DNA from: Hibiscus mutabilis
Taxonomy: Eukaryota; Streptophyta; Magnoliopsida; Malvales; Malvaceae
Direction: 5' to 3'
DNA length: 64,000 bases
NCBI GenBank assembly: GCA_019671005.1
Contig: CM033745.1
Coordinates: 20,140,921-20,204,920, forward strand
Positions 1-11,639 of this stretch are shown one piece after another; the stretch's first letter is position 1, and each line of letters begins with the position of its first letter. The notes under the pieces were generated by a model. The model had not been told where the DNA came from and searched no databases. It worked only from the letters and a program-made list of their open reading frames with translations. Made by a program: the position numbers and the translations under genes.

Positions 1-2509
1 TCTTGTTTGGACAAGATTGGTTTTGAGATTATTATTAAGAATAATAGTTGTTCTTTTTCCCTCAATAATGTTTTTATGGTACGACTCAATTAATCAATGG
101 CCTCTACATCTTTGATCAAGACAATTACATATATAACATAAATATGAAAGGATCAAAAACAAATAACTCTAATCAAACTTATCTCTGCATTATCGCTTGG
201 GTCATATAAGTGAGAAACACATATCAAAACTTTATAAAGATGAATTTTTGGATTCTTTTGTTCTCGAACAATTTGATATATGTGAACCTTGCTTAATGGA
301 GTCTCTAAAAGCAGAAATCGAACATTGTTAGACATGGTTCGGTCAATGATAAGTCATGCTGATCTTCCAACTTCTTTTTGAGGACATGCGCTAGAAACAA
401 TTGCTTTCACACTAAATCGCATTCCATCTAAATCGGTTATAAAGACTCCATATGAGATGTGGATTGGGAAGCGTCCTAGTATGTCTTTTATGAAAATTGG
501 GGGATGCGAAGTTTATGTTAAACAACAGATGTCTACAAAACTTGAACCTAAATCTCATAAATGTAATTTCGTATAGTACCCTAAAGAAACTAAAGGATAC
601 TATTTCTTCAATCCATTTGAGAATAAAGTGTTTGTTGCTCGAACATGAGTCTTCCTCGAGAGAAAATTTATTCTCAGAATGAGAAGTGAGAGAAATATTG
701 AACTTGAAGAAATTCAACATCAACCACAAATTACTGAACCAGAGATTGAACAACAACAAGTTTCACAAATAGTTAAGGAACATCCAATTGTTCTTGAAAC
801 ACAACCACTGTGAAGGTCTATCAGAGAACACAATGCGCCTGAGAGATATGGATTTCTTGTCACATTGCATGGAGATGTTCTTCTTATGGACCAAGATGAG
901 CCTAGGACTTATCCGGAAGTAGTGAAGAGTCCATACTCTGAGAAATGGCTAGAAGCCATGAAATTCGAGATGGATTCCATGTCAGAAAACCAAGTATGGA
1001 CTTTGGTTGACCCACCCAAAGGAATTAAGCCCATAGGGTGCAAATGGGTTTTCAAAAAGAAAACCGACATGGATGGCAATATACAAACATACAAAGGGCG
1101 ATTAGTCGCTAAAGGGATTTCGTCAAATTCATGGTATAGACTATGATGAAACTCTTTCCCCTGTTGCTATGATTAAATCCATTCGGATATTGCTTGCAAA
1201 TAGCTACATATTATGATTATGAAATCTAGCAAATGAATGTCAAAACCGCTTTCCTTAATGGAAAATTGGATGATGATGTGTACATAACACAACTTGAGGG
1301 TTTTGTCAACCCAAAAGATGCCCAAAAAGTATGCAAGCTACAAATATCCATTTATGAACTGAAACAAGCTTCTCGAAGTTGGAATCTTCATTTTAATGAG
1401 GCAATCAAAGAATTTGGTTTTATTAAAAATGAAAATGAGCAATGTGTTTTCAAGAAAGCTAGTGGGAGTACTGTCACATTCTTGGTATTGTATGTGGATG
1501 ACATACTAATAATAGGAAATGACATACCTACCTTACAGTCTGTAAAGACTTGGTTAGGAAAATGTTTTTCTATGAAAAACTTGGGTGAATCAACCTGCAT
1601 ATTAGGAGTCAAGATCTATAGAGATAGGTCAAAACCAATCCTATGACTAAGTCAAAATACATACATAGGCAAAGTACTAAAAATAATTAGTATGAAAGAA
1701 TCTAAAAGAGGATTCTTACCTATGAGACATGGCATTTCGCTCTTGAAGGAAATGTATCCTTCAACGCCTCAAGAGAGAGAACGCATGAGTAAGATATCAT
1801 ATGCTTCGGCCATTGGATCTATCATGTATGCCATGCTATGTACATATCTAGATGTATCATATGCACTAAGTATGACAAGTCGATACCAAGTTGATCCCGG
1901 TGAAGGTTTAAGTATGGAGGTGAGGAAGATCTAAGTATAAAAACATCCTTAAGTACTTAAGAATAACTAAGGATACATTCTTATGTATGGAGGTGAGGAA
2001 GATCTAAGTATAAAAGGTTATACTGACGCAAGCTTTCAAACTGATAAGAATGATTCTCGATCGCAATCTGGTTTTTTGTTTTGCCTTAATGGAGGTGTTG
2101 TAAGCTGGAAAAGTTCAAAGAAATATACAGTAGCAGATTCTACGACAGAAGCCAAGTATATTACAGCAAGCGATGCTACAAAAGAGGTTGTTTGGATCAA
2201 AAAGTTTATATCTGAACTAGGGGTCGTGCCTAGCATATCAAATGTTATAGATCTACGTTGTGACAACAACGGAGCCATCGAATAAGCAAAAGAACCCAGA
2301 TCTCACCAACGATCCAAACACATACTTATGCGTTACCATCTCATTCGTGAAATCATTGATCGAGTGGATGTAGAAATATTCAGAGTACCAACGGATGACA
2401 ATATCGCCAATCCACTGACAAAGCCTCTAACACAGCAGAAGCATGAGCGTCACACTAAGTCTCTTGGTATTAGATACATGAGTACTTAATCTTAATGCTA
2501 GTGGGAGAT
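1..2509 (+). pseudogene. Ty1/copia gag-pol remnant
   Basis: This is the 3' half of a copia polyprotein, running in from beyond the left edge. In order I see a GAG-pre-integrase zinc-binding remnant (about 205-330, ending in an ICEPCL-like string), the integrase C-terminal part (about 385-700), reverse transcriptase (865-1690, with the catalytic LYVDDI motif near 1490) and copia RNase H (1983-2490, with YTDASF and a DSTTEAKY-like string). Most of the integrase core is missing between about 335 and 385. Stops or frameshifts fall near 350, 580, 646, 812, 1146, 1645, 1934 and 2283, so no product is possible. The order integrase-RT-RNase H identifies Ty1/copia rather than Ty3/gypsy. A short downstream segment has been copied into the RT/RNase H junction. 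Confidence 0.93.
2501..2509 (+). other. copia polypurine tract
   Basis: The purine-rich GTGGGAGAT lies immediately before TGTTGGAGTATGCCC, a very common plant copia pattern. It primes plus-strand DNA synthesis and fixes the start of the 3' LTR at 2510. Confidence 0.85.
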
Positions 2510-3118
2510 TGTTGGAGTATGCCCAAAGACCAATTATGAGATGGTTGTAAAAGACATACTTATTTTATCTTATTTATTAATAAGAAGCCATTATTATTAT
2601 TTCAATCTTATTATGTATATCTATAAATAAACTGAATTATAATAAAGTCTTTAGAATAATATAGTTATTCTAGAATTTTCTTAGTCGAGAATTATTGTGG
2701 GTTTGGACAACAATAATGTATTAAGACTAATATGTAGTTGATTGATGACAAAGTGTTGTCATTGACTTGGAGATGTCAAAATCAATACATAAGTATGTGC
2801 TAGGGAACGACATACTAGACTGACCCGCTATAAGCATGTTTCTTGGATTATTATGTGACAGTCACAACATCGCTCATGGTGATAACTATATGTATGATCC
2901 TCAAACTTGATACCATCATTATTTCAACATCGTGAGTGACATATTTTGATACGGCCAAACGTGTGTCGTAACTGACTACACTATAAAGACTGATATTGGA
3001 TATATCACAATCCATGGTCAGTCCACCCGAATTGACATATTATTCCAAAGTATGTCGTAACTGACTACACTATAAAGACTGACATATTTTGATACGACAT
3101 ACGGTTCATTGAAGGTAT
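2510..3118 (+). repeat. copia 3' LTR, right end cut by LINE
   Basis: The LTR begins with TGTTGGAG directly after the polypurine tract. It contains an internal direct repeat: a segment starting GTCGTAACTGACTACACT occurs at about 2965-2993 and again at 3054-3082. No CA-ending terminus is visible before LINE coding sequence begins near 3119, so the LTR is probably truncated there. The 5' LTR is outside the window. Confidence 0.75.
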
Positions 3119-5485
3119 TTCGAGTGTGCTCCCTGGTCAGTCGATCTCCCACCTTCAGTTTGCTGACAACACTATAATATTTCTAAAGCCTGAATTGAGC
3201 ACTGTGTCCAATTTAAAACTCATCATGCGATGTTTTGAAGCTTGTTCTAGATTAAGCATTAACTTTCAGAAATCTTGCTTAGTAGGTGTTGAGGTGGATG
3301 ATGAGACTGTGAATCAATTGGCTTCGATTAGTGGTTGCAAGGTAGGGAAATTACCCTTCTGCTATTTAGGAATTCCTCTTGGTGCTGACCCGAGAAGAGT
3401 GCAAACTTGGGATCCCGTGGTAGAGAAATTTCGTTCCAAACTTGCAGGGTGGAAATGCAAGAACCTTTCTTTCGCCGGAAGAGTAGTTCTCATTAATTCA
3501 GTGTTGTCCTCTTTGCCTTTGTATTACTTATCACTGTTTGAAATTCTGAAAATAGTTTTTCAGAAGATTGAACAGTTGCGTAGAGGCTTTTTATGGGGTT
3601 ACTCCAAAGACTCAAAGAGATTGGCTAGAATTAGTTGGAATCGAATCTGCCTCCCCAAGTATAAGGGTGGGGTTGGAGTTGTTAATCTAGGGGCAAAAAA
3701 TAAAGCACTGCTGGCTAAATGGGGCTGGAGGTACGCAATGGAGAAGAGATCATTGTGGAGGAAGGTGATATGCTCGAAGTATGGTGGTACTCCTAGAAGC
3801 TGGAAAGTTAATCTGTCAAATTCTAAGAAAATGTCCTTAATATGGAGAGGCATTGTAAAGAATTGGACCAATGATGATGTGAGGAGGCCTTTCGTTGGCT
3901 GGTAAGGGATGGGAAGTCAACACTTTTTTGGGAGGACTTATGGTGTGGGGAAATGCCATTGGGTAAAAGGTTTGCTCAGTTATATAGGCTTGTTAAATCA
4001 AAAGGATTTCTTGTGTATGATATTGATGTCCATTATAGTTTTATTGATGTAATTGGATTGATTTTTTCTCTAGGAGGCTTCTACCTAGAGAGCATGTAAT
4101 GGTGGACGAGTTGAGCAGAGCTGTACAGGTTGTAAGACAATACCCTGTTGTCCCGAACAGAAAAGTGTGGATTTATGAAAAATCTGGGGAGTTTTCTGTT
4201 AAGAAACTGTCCCAATTGCTTGTTAAGGCAGATATTGGTGAACAAGACTTTGACTATGGGAAGTTGTGGAAGTTGAAAGTGCTTCCTAAGGTTAGAAGCT
4301 TCCTTTGGATGTTAAAACTAGATAAATTTTCAACAAATTGTCAAAAAAGGAGTTCATTTGAGGGATAATTAGACCTTGTGCAGTTTGTGTGGGGATTATC
4401 ATGAGGATACGCACCATTTATTTGTTGGATGCATCTTCACAATTCGTTTTTGGAATCTCTTCTGTGCATGGTGGAAAATCCAATGGAATTATATACATGA
4501 TATTCGTGGTCTGTTTGAATTTTGTTTTGATAATGCTTTTTCAGGTAATCTCAGAAATCTCTGGCAGGTGATTGCTGGGGATGTTATTTGGAGTGTGTGG
4601 TTTGCAAGAAACGAAATAGTGTTCAAGAAAAATCAATTTCCCCTCAAGAACTTTTTTTATTCGAAACTCAGGGCTTTGTTTTGGATTAACTCGACAAATG
4701 AGGAATGAAATTCAAATATGTTCGAATGGTGGGATAAACCGTGGAGTGTGCTGGCGAAGCAAGACAATTTCGTTAAGCCTGATGTTGAATGGACTCCGCC
4801 AAGTACAGATTTTGTTAAATTTAGTGTGGATGGTTCCTTTAAGGATGAGGTTGCAGGTGTTGGTGGAGTATTGAGAACTGCGAAAGGTATTATTAGAATG
4901 ATGTTTTCTGGTCATTCGGAAGGTACTGCGGCTGATTTTGCTGAATTAGCCGCGATTATAACAATGATGGAATTATTTTTAGAAGCAAAATGGCCTGGTA
5001 ATGAAAGGTTGATTGTGGAATCTGACTCCAAGGTGATCCTAAACTGGTTGAATAATCCGATGCAACGTCCATGGTGTTGGTGGCCGATACTTGTTGACAT
5101 TGATGTGTTGTCCCGAAAGTTAAGAAGTGTGAATTTTGTTTTTGTACCAAGGCAAGCTAATGCATTTGCAAACCAACCTTGCAAAAGCTGGGAGGTGCAG
5201 ACAAACCCTTTTTAAGGCGTGGTAGTTTCCCTTACACTTTACATTGGAGTTTCTTTGTGTATTATCTCCTACTTGTCCTATGTTTTAAGGTTGTCTTGTA
5301 GGGTGTAATCCTGAAAAGTAAGGAGTTGTGGATTCTAGTGTTTCTCCGGTTCAGATTAGGACTTGTGTTTTGTATTCCTCAATTGTATGTATTCTTTTCC
5401 TCCAATTTAGGTCAGGGAAGTTTTTAACGAGGTATAAGATCAAGGTAGCTTATTTTAATAAATAAACTCTTGCTAAGCAAAAAAT
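3119..5485 (+). mobile_element. 5'-truncated L1-like LINE
   Basis: This is the 3' part of a plant non-LTR retrotransposon: the C-terminal half of RT, a zf-RVT zinc-binding region, a terminal RNase H domain, then a noncoding tail with AATAAA-like strings and a short A run at about 5480-5485. The 5' end is lost, typical of incomplete target-primed reverse transcription. I could not find a convincing target duplication, so the left boundary is approximate. Confidence 0.85.
3126..5215 (+). pseudogene. LINE ORF2 C-terminal remnant (RT, zf-RVT, RNase H)
   Basis: The first open part (3126-3902) starts just before the RT catalytic box, which reads FADNTIIF instead of the usual FADD. It continues through the FCYLGIPLG and LSFAGRVVLINSVL-type motifs common to plant L1 elements. 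A frameshift near 3903 and stops to about 4098 follow. 4099-4708 holds the zf-RVT region (CSLCGDYHEDTHHLFVGC, two Cys pairs with His). 4718-5215 is an RVT_3-type RNase H (VDGSFKDE, AELAAI, ESDSK, then an RQANAFANQ string where NxxAD is usual). The protein is broken in at least three places and lacks one RT catalytic aspartate and one RNase H acidic residue. Confidence 0.9.
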
Positions 5486-5547
5486 GCTTTAATTCACACA
5501 ATCACAATATTCACTAAGCAATGGTAAAGACAACAAAAAAACTTTGG

Positions 5548-5745
5548 ATGAAGCCTGGTGTCACATAGCGTCTGAAACATACAAACAACTAGCTTATCAC
5601 ATTTGGTATCACACAACACCGAGTACATTTGGATAAGGTTTAGTGTCACATTGCACCAAAAAACGTACATCAGACTAAACCATGTATGTATAAAACCTAA
5701 TGTCACATAGCTTCAAGAACGTACATCCAACGACACCCAAGAACA
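5548..5745. repeat. degenerate short tandem repeat
   Basis: About four diverged units of roughly 40-55 bp share a core like TGTCACATAGC followed about 15 bases later by AACGTACATC. The cores lie near 5560, 5610, 5645 and 5700. I do not recognise the family. Confidence 0.5.
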
Positions 5746-6004
5746 CAAACCAACCAATGCCTTGAGCCACACAAGCACATATCTCATAACTAGTCTGGAA
5801 TTACTACATGTTACAATACAGTTTTATGATCATTTAAGGTTCTATCAGTCTTAGTATATAGTATATTATGTAAGGGTAAATTAGTCATTTAACATCTAAT
5901 GAACGTTATTATAATTAATGAATTATTACTAGGCTTTTATAAAGTTATTAGAACTTTACGCACCATTGCCAAACATATTATAAGGTTTATAAGCCATTAA
6001 GCAT

Positions 6005-6300
6005 GGTGGGTATTGATACCAAATCGTGAGTATCAATATTCAACTTTGAATACCGATATCAACTCTTTTAAGTATTCATATTACTTTAGAGCATCGATGC
6101 CAAAAATTCATTTCATTTTTCTACAATTCAATCAGTATTGATACTCATGAGGTATCATTATCCACTTTATGAGTATCGATATTAGATGAACAATATCGAT
6201 ACCTCGTGAATATGATATCGATACTTACCCTTTAAAATCCTATTGCTACAGTGTGTTCTTACGGTAGCAGTATCATATGAACGAGTATTGATACTAGAAC
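6005..6300. repeat. cluster of TAYCGRTA-type self-complementary motifs
   Basis: At least ten copies of a self-complementary word (TATCGATAC, TACCGATATC, ATCGATAC, TATTGATAC and variants) occur in about 300 bp. The same kind of cluster occurs at 12190-12350 and 19600-20040, where the surroundings look like copia LTRs, so this is probably a U3 fragment of such an LTR. Confidence 0.55.
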
Positions 6301-6499
6301 CGAAAAATGTATTTTAAGCACGTAAATCACATGCAACACATCAATAAGCATACTTATTATAACCGTCGCTTATTACTAAAATTTATAAGGGTGGTTTAAA
6401 GCTGTTTAACACTATTTTAGAAACTTATAACAACAAATGTATCATCCAAACATATTTACACTCGAAACGCCCAACGTGCAATGGGAAAGCCCTAGATGC

Positions 6500-6625
6500 T
6501 TTAAAGAAATTTAAGCACCAATCCTCATAAAAGAAACAACATGGAATAAATCTATAGTATTTATTCATTATTGCATTACACTACACAAACAATCAAAGGA
6601 TATTATACAACCCATAGTGGATTTA
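6500..6625 (-). repeat. second copy of the lipase 3' flank
   Basis: This stretch (AAGCACCAATCCTC, then TTTATTCATTATTGCATTACAC and AAGGATATTATACAAC-like strings) matches 6970-7095, the 3' end and polyadenylation region of the minus-strand lipase pseudogene. It is a partial direct duplication about 470 bp away. The other lipase locus near 43400 has only one copy. Confidence 0.7.
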
Positions 6626-7273
6626 TTAAAGTTTTCATTTATTATAAATTTATTTCGAATTTAATCTTTATTGTCCAACAATTAATATATATACTGTAAT
6701 AGGTCTTTCTGTTTTTTTGGATATTATAATACAAATCTACAAGCCATAAAAATTTTTGGAAAAAAAATGAAAACTCACTCTAAAATTTTAATATATTATT
6801 TTTTCGAATTGCTCACAAACTTTTAAAGTCGGGTATCAAGTGCTTCGTCTCGGCTCTTTAAAAATTTGAGCTAAATTGTAGTTCAAATCAAATCTACTCA
6901 AATTAAGTATTGACCAAGTCGCACTCAAATACTCAAGACTTGTTCATCTCATCTACCCTCCCAACCCGAGAAACTTTAGAGAAAGTTAAGCACCAATCCT
7001 CTTAAAAGAAACAGCATGAGATAAAGATACGTTCTTTATTCATTATTACACAAGCAATCAAGGATATTATACAACATACAGAGGATTTATTCATTACGAC
7101 AAGACAATTAGACAAACCCAATTACATCCTGAAACAGACAACACAAAGCCCTTTCGACTTTTGGCTTTGAGAAACAAGCATCTTATTCTTTAATTATTAA
7201 TATTATGATGTTGTTCCTTAGGCAAGCCAAGTCAACAACACACCCAGACATGTGTGTCTGTGTATATATATAA

Positions 7274-8573
7274 TTAAGCACTCTGAACAAACTTCCAGTG
7301 GCTGTTGTCCATTTGAACCATATTGCTGTGATTCCCATTGTCCCACCATCTTGGAGGTATCTTGAACTCGTCTTTCAGGCCATCTAAATGTTTGTTTACA
7401 AGTGCAACATCATGATCAACTTCCAAACCGAATCCAGTTTGGTCCAAAGCAATTGCATGCAGATGAAGATCCAAATTATGGGCCGATAAGTCTATAGTAC
7501 CACCTCGTTCGGTATCAGAAACTTCCGACGGCGGCGGTTGTTTCATCTCCGACTTCAAGTACCCCAACTTACTGCTATCGATTTTCAGCTCTTGTCCCAA
7601 ATGGGTGTAAGGCCATATGAATATTCCAAACAGAAGCAAAGGAACAACATCGTTAGCATTTGTGACCCGCAGCAGATGAAGACGGTCTTGGAATGTATTG
7701 AACAGTTGTTTCAAACCATCGTTCCCTACGCGTGGACTCGCGTACGCAAACGCCGTGACCATGCAACCGGCAGACGGTGTTGAAGTTGAACTGCCCGTGG
7801 GCTTGTTATAACCATTGGCGACGATGTCCATTGCGTTCAGCGTGGCCAAGGCTGCCCCCTAAACTATAGCCTGCTACAGTTATACTTAACTCCTCCCCTT
7901 TGTACTTGTCCACCCGTTCCCGTACTGCTTTTAAAACCTAGAGAAAGAAAGATTGATTGTAATTTCTTAAAACATATAATATATATTTGGAAGAATTGCA
8001 AATCAATCAAGTATCTGTATCAGGATTGGAGATATTATTTACCTGCTGTCGAGCACTCATAGGGGTTTTGGAGTTGGTTCCGGTGTAAAGAGAAAGGAAG
8101 CCGGAGTGAACTTTAGCGTTGTTATCAGTACCAAATAGTTCGGAAGGCGAGGTTTGAATGAAGTTGATATTACTCAACCACTCGGCATCGGTTGTCGTTC
8201 CTCTCCAAGCAACCAAGATATCTCTCCTTCTTACACCGACTTTTCCATCATCCGTAGTCACCGCCACATACCCGATCCATGCTGACTGATCGGCATTGTT
8301 GGCAATATCTATGAAGAAGGTGACGACGTACTAGAAAATGCTGTTGTTTAGAAGAGCAGCGCCTGTAAAAAACTGATCTTCTGGGTACAGACTATGAAGG
8401 TAGCCACTGGATTGGTTGTCATTGTTGAGGAGGTCTCCGACGGCCATAGTTCTTTAGCCGTAGTGAATGACATAGCGTCAGAAATCGGGATCCAGAGGGT
8501 GCTGGAGGAGACCCTCCCAGTTTTTGTCGCCACTCAGTTCCCTCCAACGAGATGCAATGGTGGAGATGGCCAT
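7274..8573 (-). pseudogene. class II phospholipase A1-like lipase pseudogene, copy A
   Basis: The conceptual protein resembles plant lipase_3 family phospholipase A1 class II enzymes (about 400-420 residues), which release fatty acids from glycerolipids. Visible are MAISTIASRWRELSG at the start, DILVAWRGTTT (lipase_3 core), GYSLG (nucleophile Ser, with Tyr where His is usual), ASPRVGN, NANDVVP (acid) and a final catalytic-type His region (HNLDLHLH). A 105-bp GT-AG intron lies at 7938-8042. Three in-frame stops (TGA, TAA, TAG) in the first exon are shared with copy B. Copy A also has a fifth G in the GGGG run directly after the nucleophile motif, a private frameshift near 7856. Not functional. 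Confidence 0.92.
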
Positions 8574-8644
8574 CACTTTGAGTTTTTGCTATTAGATTTT
8601 GTTCTTGTTTGTACAAGTGTGATTCGTAGCTTAAGTTGGGTTGC

Positions 8645-8653
8645 TTTATATAG
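8645..8653 (-). promoter_or_regulatory. TATA box of lipase copy A
   Basis: CTATATAAA on the minus strand lies about 75 bp upstream of the ATG at 8573 and is conserved in copy B. Confidence 0.6.
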
Positions 8654-8787
8654 AACTCTCCACCCACCCTAAAAAAACACATGGAGTAGCAGGTGTTATT
8701 ATGGTCACATTATTTATTTAAACGGTCTTATCTTTTCTGCGTTTGTATTTGCTGATGCATTGCAATCTTATTCATTGAGCCTGAACA

Positions 8788-8916
8788 TTAGAAAAACATG
8801 TTGCAATGCATTATTAATTTATTTATTATCAGTTAAATATAGATTATATCAATTTAGAAAAACATGTTAGTTTGCAATTTTTATTTTTTATCAATTAAAT
8901 GTAGATTATATCAATT
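8788..8916 (-). repeat. tandem duplication in copy A upstream region
   Basis: Two diverged units (8788-8854 and 8855-8916), each about 65 bp, share TAGAAAAACATGTT and AGATTATATCAATT. Copy B and the third fragment at 16130-16310 carry one unit each, so this duplication is private to copy A. Confidence 0.7.
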
Positions 8917-9190
8917 CATCGAGCATCGAACATCAGGAAATTTATAGAAAAGGGTGTTTTTTTTTTTATTTCAAATCGTAAGCAATGATTGAGGGCGGCC
9001 AAAAATTTAATCCAAATATTAAGTTATGAAGAGACTTGTTATTAACCATGAGTTTAGACAGTGTAATATGGATCTTTTCTACCTTAACAAATAGTTGAGA
9101 TTCAATTTTTGTTTTGGACATAAAATAATTAGTCGCTAAGTTTATTCTAATTGATATCTTGAAAATTTTAAAAAAAGTTCTGAAAATTAG

Positions 9191-9206
9191 TTTGAACGTA
9201 GTGATT
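9191..9206. repeat. target-site duplication, left
   Basis: TTTGAACGTAGTGATT here is repeated exactly at 11032-11047. A 16-bp direct repeat next to a T run (poly(A) on the minus strand) is a signature of LINE-type insertion. Confidence 0.8.
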
Positions 9207-11031
9207 TTTTTTTATCAAGAACTTTTAATTCATTCAAACAAAAAAGTTTAAACATTCGCGTTGCGTTTATCGCAGTTGCAGATATAACGGATGCTATTGT
9301 GGTCATTGCGAATGTCGCAATCGTGAATTTTTTTAAATTCACACAACTTATTGTAAAATATAATAAATGTAAGTGTAAATATAAAAAGTCACTTTTGATG
9401 ATTTTTAGAATGTTTTGTAATGTTTATGAACTTTTATTAGTATGAGAACACAATTTTTACAATCATTAATTATTATTATTATATTTATTTACAAATTTCC
9501 CAAAAATATTGTATTAACTATAACAAAAATAAAATAAGAAACATTCAACATTCAACATATTTAATAAGTTTGAAAACTTTTATAAATAAAATAATTAAAA
9601 ATCCATATATGAGACTTGAGATAGGTTTTCAATGTTTTCTGAAAAATATATAGTTAAATTATTCGTTTTCGTTGTTATTATTTGTAAAATTCATACAAAA
9701 TATTATAAAACATAATAATAATAATAATAATTAGAGGGTTTTCCCACACTTATAAAAGAATTTAATTGAAAAAAAATAAGACTTAGTGACTCAATTGAAA
9801 TTTTTATTATGGATTTAAGGAGTTAATTGGAATAAAATAAAACATTTTAATTAAATTAAAAATCTAAAAGAACTAAATTGTAAATGGAGTAAAACTTTTA
9901 AATCTTTTCAAAAAATCACTAAAACTTGAACCCTCCACCCACAATTTACCTTTTTTTATTTTTTTCTCTTTCTGCAATTTTTTTCCTTGCCATTTTTATC
10001 TTTGGCCACCATGGTGCCGCGATTGTTCTGATAACAAGAATAGCGTCTCGTTATCGCCGCAACAACCTCAATTGCGTTATTTTACGTCTGCAACAGTCGT
10101 GATTTCGTTGCTCACCACAAATTTCACCAAATACGTTTCGGACGGTGGCGCAACTATAATTTCGCGGCCTCAATTGCGTTAGCAGTCGCGATTTAGAACC
10201 CTGAACATGCACACAGACAAAGAGAAACACGGCCCAAGACGGCCAAACCCAACAAAGAGAGGAAATTCCCTGCAGAAACCCTAACCATCAAAACTACATG
10301 GCCGGCGGTAGGTAGAAACACAAGCGAATAAAGGCCGAATCACCATGGACCAACGTCGGGTCCGAATCTGGAAGGCTTGGCGGACGAGTAATCTCGCCGG
10401 GAACTCCAAGAGCCGAAACGGTAGAAACGGCGATAGGAAATGGTGCACAAGGCCGTCCTTCCTTTGAAAAGAAACATTCCAACGTCGCCACCACCGGAGA
10501 GCAGTAGCTTCTTCGTAAGGCGTGAACACCACTGCACTGCCAGGATGAGGAACGACAAGCTCAGGTTACCAGAAGACAACAGGGGGCCCTTGACACCAGG
10601 AGCCATCACCAGAGAACGAGGAAGGGGAGAAGGGGAAGAACGGTGAGTCTCGCCCAACCCTTTCTCCACCCCAAGCAGACAAAAAACGCAGCAGGGATCA
10701 GCACTCATCCTCGCGACAGCAGGCCCTGGCCTGAACCTTATTCGTCGGGAGCACCGCACTTCTTCAACCGAGATATCGACCAACAGAAGACAACTACAAC
10801 AAGAACAAAGAGAAGAAACGCCCACTCCGTTCAGGACTGAAAAGGAGAGAGAAGGAAGGGCGAAAGGAAAGGGAAAGAAGGGTGAAAAGGGGGATGAACT
10901 CGACGGCACCTGGTTGAGCCGAGGCCGTCGACGGTAGCGACCTCAGATAAGGGCCTCGATTTTGCAAAATGAGAGAGAAAGGTTTGAGAGGAAGCGTAAA
11001 GAGAAAGGGTTGTTGATTCTGTATACTTCGT
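9207..11031 (-). mobile_element. retroposon with poly(A) and 16-bp TSD, no polymerase
   Basis: On the minus strand this element starts at about 11031 with a CT-rich leader, passes through a GC-rich gene-like stretch (10200-11000), then an AT-rich tail, and ends in TTCTTGATAAAAAAA against the left TSD. The GC-rich part holds an open frame (10340-10909, 189 codons) rich in Ser, Pro and Arg with no domain I recognise. The end resembles the LINE tail near 40131 (CTTTGATCAAAAAAA). It may be an internally deleted LINE that kept both ends, or a retrocopy of an unidentified transcript. No RT motifs are visible. Confidence 0.7.
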
Positions 11032-11047
11032 TTTGAACGTAGTGATT
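11032..11047. repeat. target-site duplication, right
   Basis: Exact repeat of the 16 bp at 9191-9206. It marks the 5' end of the minus-strand retroposon. Confidence 0.8.
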
Positions 11048-11639
11048 GAGATCCTCATTTCTTTATTTTTGATATGTGTTTTTTCCCGAGGTATGACATG
11101 ATATGCGTTTTGTTTAAGGTTTAAATATGCTAGATTTTATTAACACAACTTAAAATAAGTAATTAAAGATTTTTATTTATATTTTTTTTTAAGTTTTGAA
11201 TTCTAGTTCAAGAAGACCGATCCTCCCTTCACCCTCCTCTTAAATAGAAATTATTTTAAAAAATATGTTATTTTTTATAATTTTAAATTTAGTTTTTATA
11301 CTATATTTCCGTAAGTTAAATTCATGCTCGTGATGCTTTAAGGTTTAAGGAGGAAATTTTACGAAATATGATGCAATTTAACTGTAGAGTTTAATTGAAT
11401 CCAGTTTTGATTCTTCCTTTTTTTTAAGATTTTGGATAAAATTATTTTTTAGTGGTTGTTGCTGCTGTTGAGCAAAGAGGTGTAGATATTTTGTTGAATG
11501 ATAAATCGGAATGGAAACTCGAGTTCATGCGTACTTTTTGAAGGAAATTTATATTTGGTAAAATGACAAAAATACCCCTAACATATTGAGCCCGATAATT
11601 TCAACTAAATTATTTGTCAAGTGATAGAGAAGTAATTTT
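11048..11639. other. AT-rich intergenic stretch
   Basis: I see no coding signal or recognisable element here. Confidence 0.5.

Larger units (their letters stand above)
6637..9012 (-). repeat. lipase-locus duplication, copy A (inverted relative to 41521-43830)
   Basis: The reverse complement of this segment aligns nearly end to end with 41521-43830, covering promoter, exons, intron, 3' UTR and flank. Similarity starts at the TTTTGGCCGCC-like string near 9000 and stops near 6637. The two copies form a 2.3-kb inverted repeat separated by about 32.5 kb. Confidence 0.92.

Noticed and set aside
10340..10909. 189-residue protein-coding gene on the minus strand
   Set aside because: No recognisable domain, low-complexity Ser/Pro/Arg composition, and it lies inside a retroposon. 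Kept only as a note within that feature.
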